From positions 13,482,310 through 13,546,309 of the forward strand of contig OY365813.1 in assembly GCA_959347315.1 (NCBI GenBank): DNA of 64,000 nt, given 5' to 3'. The notes under the pieces are model-generated. The model did no database searches. It had not been told where the DNA came from and saw only the letters and a program-made list of their open reading frames with translations. This document shows positions 12,448 to 22,285 of this stretch, piece after piece (position 1 is the stretch's first letter; the number at the start of each line of letters is the position of its first letter). The translations under genes were made by a program, and so were the position numbers. The DNA is from Bimastos eiseni (lineage: Eukaryota > Annelida > Clitellata > Crassiclitellata > Lumbricidae).

Positions 12448-12879
12448 GTAGGCATACATTTCTCAAATTTCAGAATTTGAGTGACAATAATTTTACATCG
12501 AATAACAAAACAATTCAAAGTGGTCGATATTATCGTACAAAGAAATGTTGAGTTGTTGTTACACCAGGTACATGAGTTGTTTTTGTAATCGAAATAATTA
12601 ACACTTCAAAATGCCCTTAGGTCTACAGATACTGTTTTATGCTTTATACCAGGATCTTGCATGCTACGAGCTAATGGGGTTTTAATTTAGCTCTGCCAAA
12701 CTACATGTATAAGAGCTTAGATGATCGACTTTGAACAAGGAGCATCTGGGTTTTTACACTGCATCCGATACTCAACTGACAAGCTCATGGCGATTTAAGC
12801 CGTGCCTTCAAAACAAGGAGCTTATGAGGCTTTATGCGTGTCAGAACCCGCCTTCCAAACGAGGAACTTAATATATTGC

Positions 12880-13085
12880 ATTTTTATTTATATAGTGCCT
12901 CTCATAGAATTGCTCTCTGCACTGGCCTATTTTGATGTTAAATGTCAGTTTTAACGGATATTTTCACAACAATTAGCAAAACTGTGCACAATATGCTGAA
13001 AGAGTCACCTATGGTGGGCCCACGCACAAATGTGGAACCAATCAACGGATTCCCTCGACAGCTGGCAGATGGCATCAATGTTCAG
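12880..13085 (+). repeat. Dispersed repeat, copy 1
   Basis: It shares ordered blocks with 30325-30510: the atagtgcc/atagggtgcc start, CTCTGC, GATGTTAAATGTC, GGTGGGCCCAYGCACAAA, and GAACCAATCAAC. The family is unknown. No terminal structure was seen. Confidence 0.55.
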
Positions 13086-14544
13086 AGTCTCTGGGATAAG
13101 TTGCGTCGATAAGTTGATAATTATTATCGGTGCCAGAAGAATGCCATTCCCAAGTTTTAAAGCCTTAATTATGAATCACGTTGTGTATCATGGAGAAAGA
13201 AATAGTGTTAATAATACTTCAAACTCAGGTTTATTTTCCTAAGGAGTTGCTTCTACCACAAGTAATTGATTAATAATCATAATGTTAATGCTTAAGATTC
13301 AGGGACTTATCATAATCAATCATGAAATCCTAACAGTAAGTAAGAAAATACTAATACATGCCTATTGATGAAATAAACTGTAGACATACTAATTAACATG
13401 ATTACTTTTTGATTAGCCTACTTCACAATTGAGTGACAACAAATAGCCTCTAAAATGATGATCTACCATCTATGGGGAGCTGCTTAATTACAATTTAAAA
13501 ACTGACTGACTGTATCAATCAATCAAAGACCGAACAAAATATTCAAAGATTCAACAATCAAAACATAATCACTCACTGACGGTGCAAGTCGTGATCATTG
13601 AAAGAGAACGACAGAAATAATAATGTGAAAGGCACAATTATAAGAATATTCTATAGACTTAGAAACTAAAGGGAAACTTAGCCTAATCATCAAGGCCAAA
13701 GCCTCATTTCGGAGAAAATTACCTGATTACTCTTTAGCTTCATATAGGCCTACATACCTGCAAAACTTGAACTTTTAAATGCCTCTGAAACCTAACCGAA
13801 ATGCTCTGAATTGGCAGCGTGTACGTTACTTGGCTCGCAACTAAGCAGCTTAAATATCGACGATATATATATAGGCCTACTCAAATGAAAATCGAGAAAC
13901 GATAGGCTTATACAATACAACTTTTACCCCAAATTCTCTTTCTTTCTGGCAGATTGCTTCTGTTTCAGACAGTCTCTCACTGACCGTCTGTCTGCCTGTC
14001 CGCGTGTAGATGTTTTGCACAATTGCACGAGATTATTTTAAAACTTTTAGCTGCTTTTTGTTGTATAGGCCCAATAAATTAATCAAATTCTTCCGCAATT
14101 AAACACGTGTATGCACTGACGTAGTTGCCATAGACGAGGTCTCATGCCTGACAATGTAGGTCTAGTTTAAGTATACGTAGCAGGAGAGATACGATGTTTT
14201 GCTCAGTATACATGTACGTGCAAATGTAGACCTACGTGCTCGCTTTGCTCTATGAATAGTATGAACTCGATCCTCTTCACAGCAATTGAATTTACATGTA
14301 GATCCTTCATCAGCTGAGCCTGAGGTACAGGGTATGCCTCGTGAATATTTATCGATAAGCGAAATTTTAGACCCCAATACGCGTGTGAGTGGCGATATAA
14401 CTGCAACGATTGAAACTTGAAAGTCTAAGACTCTAATTCAGTGAGCAGATAATGAGAAAGTAGAGCCGCAAAGGCAAGATGCATCAAGCGGATGAAGTAT
14501 TATTTGCCTAGCGTTGCACCTAGCGAATACAAAGAATCCGAAGT

Positions 14545-16417
14545 TCAGGTGATGTTGGATTCCTCTGTGGCCTGATCGTCCTGGCTCTGCTGGGCTTCGA
14601 TCTTCTTCCGGTTGTCCCTGTAGTGGTCCCAGAGTCCGCTGATGAGCTCAGCGGCGATCAGATCGCTCGTGTTTTTCGCCACTAGTCTCACTATGAAGCA
14701 CCCGTCCCTGCGCAAGTAGTCTACAACGAACTTCTCGATGCGGTCATCCGTCTTATTGGGCTTGCGCTGGACACGGTCCATGGCGTACAGACGACTGCGC
14801 ATGAACCGCACCTGATAGGGGATGCTGATGGACGTGATGAGCCAGATGATGAGGCTGACAGCAGTTGCTATGCCGACAAACCAAAACCAGAACCAGAGGA
14901 AGATGAAGAAGATCTCGTTGAGCAGGTTCATCGGCAGCGAGCACTGGACAGTGTAGCGATGGATGTTGCCAAGAACCCGGATCTTGAAGTCACACATCGT
15001 CACGCGGGGGAAACGATGCGACGTCGTCCAGTTCTCCCCAACGAAGATCTTCTTCATTACCTCGAACCCGTACCAGTGGTAGTCGGTGCTGAGGAAGGAA
15101 TTTAAGAGCAGGAACTGTCCGATGACGTTCCCAATGTAAAGGACCTTCATGGCGACGTAAAGACCAAACAGGTAGTTGCCGGCCAGCTTCGTCACGCAAT
15201 CCCTCGAGCATTTGTTCGTCGTGTTTCGCGCGTCTCGGCTGAGTTCCATGAGGAACCGACCCATAGATTTGATCAAGTAGCGCATGATCTTGTCGGCACT
15301 CTCCGGATCTGATTTGCGCTGTCGTTCAATGGCTGCGTCGGTGATGGTGTGGACGGCGATGCCCGACTTCTTATTGAAGACCCTCCAGAGGGCGCGGGGG
15401 GAGTAGAACATGACGGCCTGACAGACGAGGATGACGCTCACCCACTGGTAGTAACTGACCTTCCGACGAGGATCGTCCTCCTTGGGAATTTCAAGGACGT
15501 CGAACTCCAGGAAGTAGGTGCTCGTCGTCCAGCAGACCTGCATGGAGTGATTTTGAAAAAGCAATTGAGAAGTTCATGTTGACAATTTTGAATTGTGAAA
15601 CTTCTATTCGCTGAAGGCAACACCTCACTGTGTGAATGAGTGATGGATGGATGGAGGGAGAAGCGAAGGGAGTGTATTAGAGAGTGATTGAGTGAGAGAT
15701 GAATGGAGGGAAAGAGGAAGTAAACAAAGGAGGGGTTAAGTGAATGAGTGAGGGATGGATGGATAAATAAATGAGTGAGTGAGTGAATGAGTGAAGAAGG
15801 AACAAATGAATTAGTGAATTGGTGCGGGAGGACAGAATGAGTGAGTGAATGAGTAAGGGAAAGAGTGCGTTAGTGAATGTTGGATGGAGTGACAGGTGAA
15901 TGAGTGAGGGACGGAGGAAGGATTTGAACGAGGTGCTGAGTGAACCAGTGAGTGAATGAAGGACGGACGGACGGACGTGGGGACGTGAATTGATGAAATC
16001 ACTTGGTGTGCATAAGCATTTCCTAGTGACGATTGGGAGCGGTTGTCAATTTCTGTGTAGAGGACATGATGAGAAATAAGTTGATGATGATGATGACGAC
16101 GGCGGCGGTGGGGGTGATGATGATGATGATGCTAATGCTGATGATGACGATGACGACGGTGACCATGACGATGACGATGATGATGACGATCGTCGTGTGA
16201 TGATGACCTTGTTGACGAAATCGACGTTGCTGCTGGTGAAGTCGTGTGGACACCAGCAGCTGATTGGTTCTCCCACGTATTGTCTCGTCGTAACCATAAT
16301 GGCAAAGACGGCCAGGATAGAGACCGTGTAACGACAGTTCAGACGGTCACAGAAGCTGTCCGCTCCACCGAGACGAGGATCGCCGACGTCCTGGATCAAT
16401 AGAAGGATGCGATCCAT
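14545..16417 (-). CDS. Innexin gap-junction/hemichannel protein, two exons, complete
   Basis: Exon 1 is 16417-16208 (70 codons, ATG at 16417) and exon 2 is 15537-14545 (330 codons plus stop), giving 400 aa, a normal innexin length. The join is in phase: ...DFVNK|VCWTTSTYF. The donor GTCATC is weak but the junction restores the family sequence. Four membrane spans are visible: about 30-45, 102-116, 192-218 and 280-306. Innexin signatures are present: YYQWV at 99-103, first-loop cysteines 54 and 72, and a second loop with FPRVTMCDF (C252) and RYTVQC (C269). An NWT glycosylation sequon lies in the second extracellular loop (N239). By family knowledge, such proteins form channels between cells or in single membranes. 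The intron (15538-16207) is almost all simple repeats. Which innexin paralogue this is cannot be told. Confidence 0.95.
15630..16200. repeat. Simple-repeat-filled innexin intron
   Basis: From about 15630 to 15990 the plus strand is made of drifting GAATGAGTGAGTGAGGGAT/GGAC units. From 16080 to 16200 it is GATGATGACGACG-type trinucleotide repeat. This fills most of the 670-bp innexin intron. Confidence 0.85.
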
Positions 16418-16968
16418 GCCAGATGGAGGAGGAAGAGGAATCGGAAGGAGTCGTAGGAAGAGAAGGGATAGGAGACGGTGGAGGGGATACTATCACGAGT
16501 CGTATGCCTCCTGCAGATTAAATTCAACCATGCATACGGGTAATGATTAGAATTAATATCCCTATACAAACATTGTCGTCTACATTAGTCATTAGGCTGG
16601 GACTATTATGGAAGGGAAATGAACCGACCGGGTCAGTGATCTAGATTATGTGTGTGACTACATACGGGACTTTTGCAGGATAATTCTGCAGTTGCGCATG
16701 TTTTTGTTGACGAAATATAAAACGACTTAAAAATACAGAACTTGCAAACAAATACAATATGTTCAAAGGACGATCTTTTGAGTAGCATAAATTTAGATGA
16801 ACTTTTCGGCGATTATACGTTCACAGTCATCCTGCCGAACACCCGGATGTCACGTTGTTCATTACATTGCCGATCACAGACATCGCCCGCAATGTATCAG
16901 AAAAGACGATCACTGATTGGCTGACACGTTGCAGCTTCATAGCCCTTCCTTATTAGTCCCAGATCAAG

Positions 16969-17304
16969 CTATGTGGCATCTAAGCCTCTCGTGTGAGCAG
17001 TAGCAGCGCGCATGTGAGATGCAGTCAGAAGGCCTCTGGCCAGCAAGCGGAAAGTGGAGAGCCCGAGGGTTGTTGTGGTGGTGAAGAGGCCGAGGTACAC
17101 AAGACCTGAAGATATGATAGAGCTACTGTGGCCAGACTGTTGTTCATAAGTCCTAGAATATTGAACTGAATGCGCTGGGGCGCAGGAAGCCAGTGGAGCG
17201 TTTCCCGAATGAAGGCAAACTTTGGAAGACCACCAATGAGACGGAAAGCAGCGGTAAGTATTGACTGAAGCCTGGAGAGGTTTAGCGAAGCAAACCCAGC
17301 ATAG

Positions 17305-17355
<51 letters not shown>

Positions 17356-17700
17356 CACACATAGAGATAGAAAGAGAGATTGAGAGAGAGTGGGGCGGAG
17401 TGAGGGACGGAGGGAGAGAAGGAATGAAGGAAGGAGGGAAGGAGAGGGAGGAAGGGAGAGATGAAGGAAGGACTGGTGGGAGGGAAGAGGGAGGGAGAGC
17501 GAGAGAAATCGAGGGAGGGAGGGAAGGAGAGGGAGGAAGGAAGGGAGAGATAAAGAGAGGGCGGGTGGGAGGGAGGAGGAAGGGAGGGAGAGGGCTGCTG
17601 AAGTCAACCTTAGTGCAAATTAGTGCATGGACGAGATTGCACGTGGCCGCCTGAGGGGAGAGCGTGTGACGTAGATAATTAAGAAATGTTCGTGCGTGCA
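16969..17700 (-). mobile_element. CR1/L2-type LINE fragment, reverse-transcriptase C-terminal part
   Basis: On the minus strand, the pieces ATCNLVHALICTKVDFSS (about 17650-17590) and LNLSRLQSILTAAFRLIGGL, then FIRETLHWLPAPQRIQFNIL (about 17290-17150), match the usual order of the C-terminal reverse-transcriptase region of this LINE group (LVHAFV..RVDYCNS..LQ.VLNAAARLI...LHWLP...RI). The two pieces are separated by about 300 bp of purine-rich and (TA)n repeat. The element is dead. Confidence 0.8.
17305..17590. repeat. (TA)n and GGGA-rich repeat inside LINE sequence
   Basis: A (AT)n run (17308-17355) is followed by GAGAGA and GGGAGGAAGGGAGAGA-like units to about 17590. The block replaces the short stretch of LINE coding sequence expected between CTKVDFSS and SLNLSRLQS. 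Confidence 0.9.
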
Positions 17701-18150
17701 CGGGATGAAAAGAGGGCCCAGATCACCGTTGGCCTTATTGCTTGCAGATATCCCGTGTCGATCGTGGCTAGTAGCATGATTAATAAATTTAATTAACTGC
17801 TGATTGACACAAATTTAGAAAATTTAAGAAAGTGTCAATCAAATCATTTTAATTGGATTTCAGGTTTATGAAACACGGGGTTTGAAGAGAGCAATGAGCT
17901 CTGTCGTGCTGAGCATCAATATAGATGGTTTCGATACTTACAATCGATTTGACATGAAGAAAATAAATCTTAGCAACGAGGAATGTGGTAGTTGATTCCA
18001 TTTCTTTGGAGTTGAGGCAGTATATCCGACTCAGGACTCACTATTTATACTTGGCTTTCAAGGATTTGAAAATCTAGCAGCATCTTCATCAGGGTATTAG
18101 CACCTCATGATCAGATTCCCATTTCTCCGGAAGGGCTAATTTTTTTCATC

Positions 18151-19545
18151 TGTCCCAAACTCCACTATCCATCACCCCGGGTTTTCCAGTCTAAATTTAA
18201 GTCTCACCTTTACAAGAACTCTTACCCAGACTCAGTACTTGATATCCCACTTGTCAAATCTCGACCAAAATGACACCTTATAGGCTACACTACCTCGACC
18301 CTGCCGACCTTCTGGAAACCGAACTCTTACCTCCCACGGACTATCCTTTGGACAACTCCTCTGATTTGATGCAGCGCTCGTGAATAAGCTGGTGCCCTGC
18401 GCTGAGCTTTCAAGTAGCACCTTAGAGGTTTGGAGATTACGATTACGATTAGAGTAATGGCTAACACTGTAACACAGGGGCATGGGATGATGAGAAGCAG
18501 CAGCTACCATTTAAAAGGTGGACTAGTCCTCCATTCGTTAGGCTGCAATGTTAGTTAAATTTGATACATACCGCGATGTGCGCCTTGCGTGGCTGCCGCA
18601 CAGTGAAATTCAAGTCCTGTAACAACTTGTCATCATCCGGTATTGGAACTCTAAGAGCATCTAATTAATCTACTGGTTGCTATACTCACTTCAGTCTGAC
18701 CATGCGCCCTACAAATTTGATCAATGATTATAATAATTCTTATATAGGTCTCTATCTCCTCTGGAATCGAGACAAACAGGCCTACTCCTCGTTGGCTCTG
18801 TGGAGTTCAAGAAAATTCCGGTCTCACTGGTTCGAACCGTCTCTTCTATTGATCTGGGATAATTGCCCTGCGATTCATTCAAGCGATCCCCTATTTCTAT
18901 CTGCTTCTTATTACAGTTCTCTGCCCTCGGGCAGCTTCAAGCTTCCAATGACGCTACCCCTCTCTGGATGCTGCATTGTCTACCTCTTTAAGTTTGTTGA
19001 ATAAATTTACAATCATTAATCTAGCATCATCCAAGTTTGCCTCCAATTCTTATTGTCTCCATTCAGAGGCGTGCAGCTAGGGGGCGGAGGCAAATGCCTC
19101 CAATTCACGTAGGGGGGGATAATTTTTAGTCTTGGGGGAATATTTTGCCTTCCGTACCCTTGGAACCGGGAGGTTTGCCTCCATCACTCAGAGGGATTGA
19201 AGCCTATGCCTCCATTCTTCCCCCTTGATCGTTCTCAGCATGTAAGCCTAGAGAATTTCATAACAGTCTGCAGTGACCAACTAACTTCCGCTGCCTGCCC
19301 TACTTCCCCCCCCCCCATTGAAAGTGTCTCTCCATTCATTGGCTACTGCCCACACACGTCTGACCAAGTGCGCTGTTGTAAGCCATATGATTCACCATCG
19401 TAGGATGCAAACACCTGTAAAATGTTGCATAAATAATAAGATAATAATTGATCTCGCAGGTGTTGGCAATTGGAAATTAAATTAAATTGTTTGAATTGCT
19501 CTTTAAGGCTTGAAAATCAAAAGAATATGCTAATGGAAGAAGCAT
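18151..19545. other. Gene-free stretch with a LINE-like 3' tail
   Basis: About 18170-18452 is a repeat shared with 62745-63025: ATCTCGACCAAA, CTTCCTCGGACTA-like text, GTGAATAAGCTGGTG, and an ATTACGATTACGATTA tail. The tail and the decayed reading FKSHLYKNSY suggest a LINE 3' end. The remainder to 19545 has a G-run-rich repeat at about 19070-19200 (GCGTGCAGCTAGGGGGCGGA). Nothing else was recognised. Confidence 0.5.
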
Positions 19546-19547
19546 GG

Positions 19548-19755
19548 GCGAAGACTTGGGGAGAATGAGGAGACTATCCCCCCCCCCCAAATTTCAGGTG
19601 GAGGGGATGTTGCTGCCTATACCCCTAAATATGTTATCGATATTATAAATTTCTACAGTGTTTTCCAAGGAGTTCATCTCTGTCTTGTTGCATCCATGTT
19701 TGGGATTTTTTTCGACTCCCCCCCCAACCCAGGATCAAGTCTCCGCCTATAGAAG
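19548..19755. mobile_element. Small MITE with inverted ends GGGCGRAGACTTG
   Basis: The left end GGGCGAAGACTTGGGG and the reverse complement of the right end (AGGCGGAGACTTG) form an imperfect terminal inverted repeat about 200 bp apart. Both ends carry long C/G runs just inside. No clear target duplication was seen. Confidence 0.55.
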
Positions 19756-20789
19756 GAAGGATGGATGGTTTTATGGTATAATGAATGAATGAATGAATGA
19801 ATGCAGTGAAGCGGTCTTATCGCTTACCTCTAGAAATCCGCCGGAAACTCAGACGACAGCGTCCTAATCAATGACGTCATGAATCCAATCGTTTTCTTGA
19901 CTGCCATTCGCCGTTCTTCATCCAATAGAATTCCTTCGCCGACCATTGATAAAATTAATCTGGTGTTACATCCAGCAGCGGTTGCAGTAGACGCGCATCG
20001 ATTCCACCAAGAAACGTTTACCCAGCTCGAATTGCCGACAACAAAATTTTATTGCCTGCATAAAATATCGACCGGATTTCCAGAAATGTTCAGAATTTCA
20101 ATCGTCATAAGTAATTACTCTGTCGACCCATAAATAGCGAGTAGCTGTAATAACGTGCTCGTGACACATAAGAAAATTCAAGACGTGATTAATAATAATT
20201 CGACGTGTTGGCGGGCGTGCGTCGGATGATGGCAGAAGAGACAACGCCTACGTAGGCGACGGGGCTCTGTACATGTCTGCACAACCAACGCTGGTCGCTC
20301 CAATCGATCTGCGATGCGCGGGGCCAGCTAGCTCGCCCGCCCGACGGGTAAATGGGTGCCGTGTGTATGCATGGATATCTCCGCAAATAATCCTAGGCCA
20401 CCACATGTATACCTAGCTCTCGCGCGCAGACAGTATAATGCGGTCAGTCTGTCTGCGCATGTTCCTATAGATTCGTGCCTCTCCTTAGTCTAAATAAATT
20501 TCTAATTTTCCTTCTTCTCTCTCTGGACACTGCCATCCATCGATCCGTTCCTTCATCCACCCATCCATCCATTGTAACACCGTTGAAAACAGACCTCTTG
20601 CAGATTCTCAACACGTATTCTTTGCACATGGGGCCCGTACGCATGCGCCACATGCGTACGACTGAACGCCCATACAGCCTTACGCCCTTGAGAATTTCTA
20701 GGAATTTAAAGACCCATATTAGCCCGTCGGCGCCTTCACTGCTTCATGCATTAAACTTCGCCACTGCATTCACTCTAGTAACTTCTACA

Positions 20790-21332
20790 CAGAGATGTGG
20801 TCTCGAGACCGCGGACTTGGTCTCGAGACGGTCTCGAGACCAGAAAACTGTGGTCTTGGTCTCAACTGCGTCGGTCTTGGTCTTAAAGGAACTGTCTTGG
20901 GATTGGTCTCCGTCTTATTTTAGCGCTTTCGATCAATTGCCGTATCGGAGCAATTTCTTTGATATTTGTCGGAAATTTTCGATTACTAGAGACACCAGAT
21001 GTTTAAGCCCTATATATACACGCTTGTTATCGATTTATGAATATGGGCAAAAAATGCATTTGCAACGGAACCAGCCATTTCAAAATTTGCTTTCACAAAA
21101 TTAATGTCAAGGTTTTGGAACAATCTAATAATTATGTGGTTGGCAACGTGTAGTCACTCTTAACCTACAATTCCGAGTACAAGTAGGCCTACACCATTCA
21201 ACGGAACGTTAATCTACTTGTTCAGATGTCTTAAAATATTTACCTATCGTATGTATACTGTAAGTCTTTGGACCACCCGGTCTTGGACCTCTCGGTCTTG
21301 GTCTCGAGGTTTTGGTCTCGTGCCCAACACTG
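20790..21332 (+). mobile_element. hAT-like non-autonomous element, 543 bp, perfect 8-bp duplication
   Basis: The element starts CAGAGATGTGGTCTCGAGACC and ends GTGCCCAACACTG. The identical 8-mer CTTCTACA precedes it (20782-20789) and follows it (21333-21340). Both ends consist of repeated GGTCTTGGTCTC/GGTCTCGAGACC motifs (20796-20900 and 21278-21325). The core (about 20905-21270) matches the reverse complement of the core of 54233-55577, including GCATTTGCAACGGAACCAGC and TTCAAAATTTGCTTTCACAAA. It has no transposase. Confidence 0.9.
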
Positions 21333-21340
21333 CTTCTACA

Positions 21341-21530
21341 CTGCTTGCACTTTGGCAGTGCCAGTCCCAAGCGTGGGCAAAGGAGGGCGACGTTAATGAT
21401 CCTTGATATCAGTGTCGTTAACTTAAAACTAGTACTACACTCTGGCAGTGCCAGTCCCAGGCCTGGATAAAGTAGGGCATTGCCCATGACTCTTGTCATC
21501 AGAGTTGTTAAACTGAAACTACCACTTCTT
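21341..21530 (+). repeat. Two tandem copies of a dispersed 95-bp repeat
   Basis: GGCAGTGCCAGTCCCAAGCG and GGCAGTGCCAGTCCCAGGCC begin two units about 90 bp apart. Each contains GGGC(G/A), AATGATCCTTGATATC- or ATGACTCTTGTCATC-like text and GTTAA. Weaker relatives lie at about 52225-52310 and 61335-61415. The class is not known. Confidence 0.55.
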
Positions 21531-21791
21531 CATGTTGAGAACATGCTGGCTTTGATCACACGATCGAAATCTGAACATTGGAACATCAAGCCATAGTCGG
21601 GCGTATGCCAAGACAAGTGCACAGCAGGTTCTCTTTAAACAACCATTTCAAAGAGTTTTACCCAAAAAGGGAAGATAAAATTTAACTCACTTCTTCACGG
21701 TTTCAAAGAAACAGCTCTTGCCTATAGATTAATGTGTATGTCTCAGCGAACTGATCCCCTGTAATTGATTTGACCAATGATTCCTGGGTTA

Positions 21792-22282
21792 GTGGCCGTC
21801 CACATATTACGTACCCAGCGAGGGGAGGGGTTTCTAATTTCGGCGGTTTTGCGTACGGGTGCGTATGGTGGAGGCAGAGGGTCCCGAAAATATGTACCTA
21901 CGCAAATATATAATTGTCTGATTATGACGTAGGCCTACACAATGCGTAATATTGAAATCAGAACTGTAAACCCATTCACAGACTATATTCCTGCTGAATA
22001 AATTTTTTGTAGCATTAAAACTTCAAAATGCAAGTATTGTTAGTGCTTTATTTCTTCATAACAGTTAACAAATATTTAAGCTGTTAAATATGATGCTTAA
22101 TAAAAATATATAGCCGCGGTAAAATCAATGTCTTATAGCTGTCTATAGCTATTTATCTTTTGCAAAGGGGAGAGCTCAGATGTACGTACGCATGGGAGGA
22201 GGGTCGGGTCGACGAAATGTACGTATTGCAACAGAGGGGTCGGAAAATCAGATTTTTGCGTACGTAATACATGGATGGGCCC
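21792..22282. mobile_element. PIF/Harbinger-like MITE, 491 bp
   Basis: The first 23 bp (GTGGCCGTCC, then ACATATTACGTAC) and the reverse complement of the last 23 (GGGCCCATCC, then ATGTATTACGTAC) agree at 18 positions without gaps. The element is bounded by TTA on both sides (21789-21791 and 22283-22285), the three-base target duplication expected of this superfamily. The interior is AT-rich and non-coding. Confidence 0.75.
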
Positions 22283-22285
22283 TTA

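Larger units (their letters stand above)
12150..14544. other. Gene-free stretch upstream of innexin 3' end
   Basis: Mostly AT-rich single-copy DNA. A dispersed repeat at about 12880-13085 (GTGCCTCTCATAGAATTGCTCTCTGC ... GGTGGGCCCA) recurs at about 30325-30510. One short exon-like open segment, 12365-12447, is listed separately. I see no other support for coding. Confidence 0.5.
16418..18150. other. Upstream of innexin: gene-free, includes LINE fragment
   Basis: No coding exon seen apart from LINE remains at 16969-17700. The 5' untranslated region and promoter of the innexin should lie here, but no TATA box or initiator could be assigned with confidence. Confidence 0.4.

Noticed and set aside
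15811..16253. Ser/His/Ile-rich frames in the innexin intron
   Set aside because: They are simple-repeat translations (GAGTGAAT and GATGAC repeats).
17282..17701. Pro/Ser/Leu-rich frames of 139 to 212 codons
   Set aside because: They arise from GGGA-rich repeats; only their ends carry LINE protein motifs.
20475..21104. 209-codon plus-strand frame
   Set aside because: It runs from single-copy DNA straight into the hAT-like element, with no conserved motif and no splice context.
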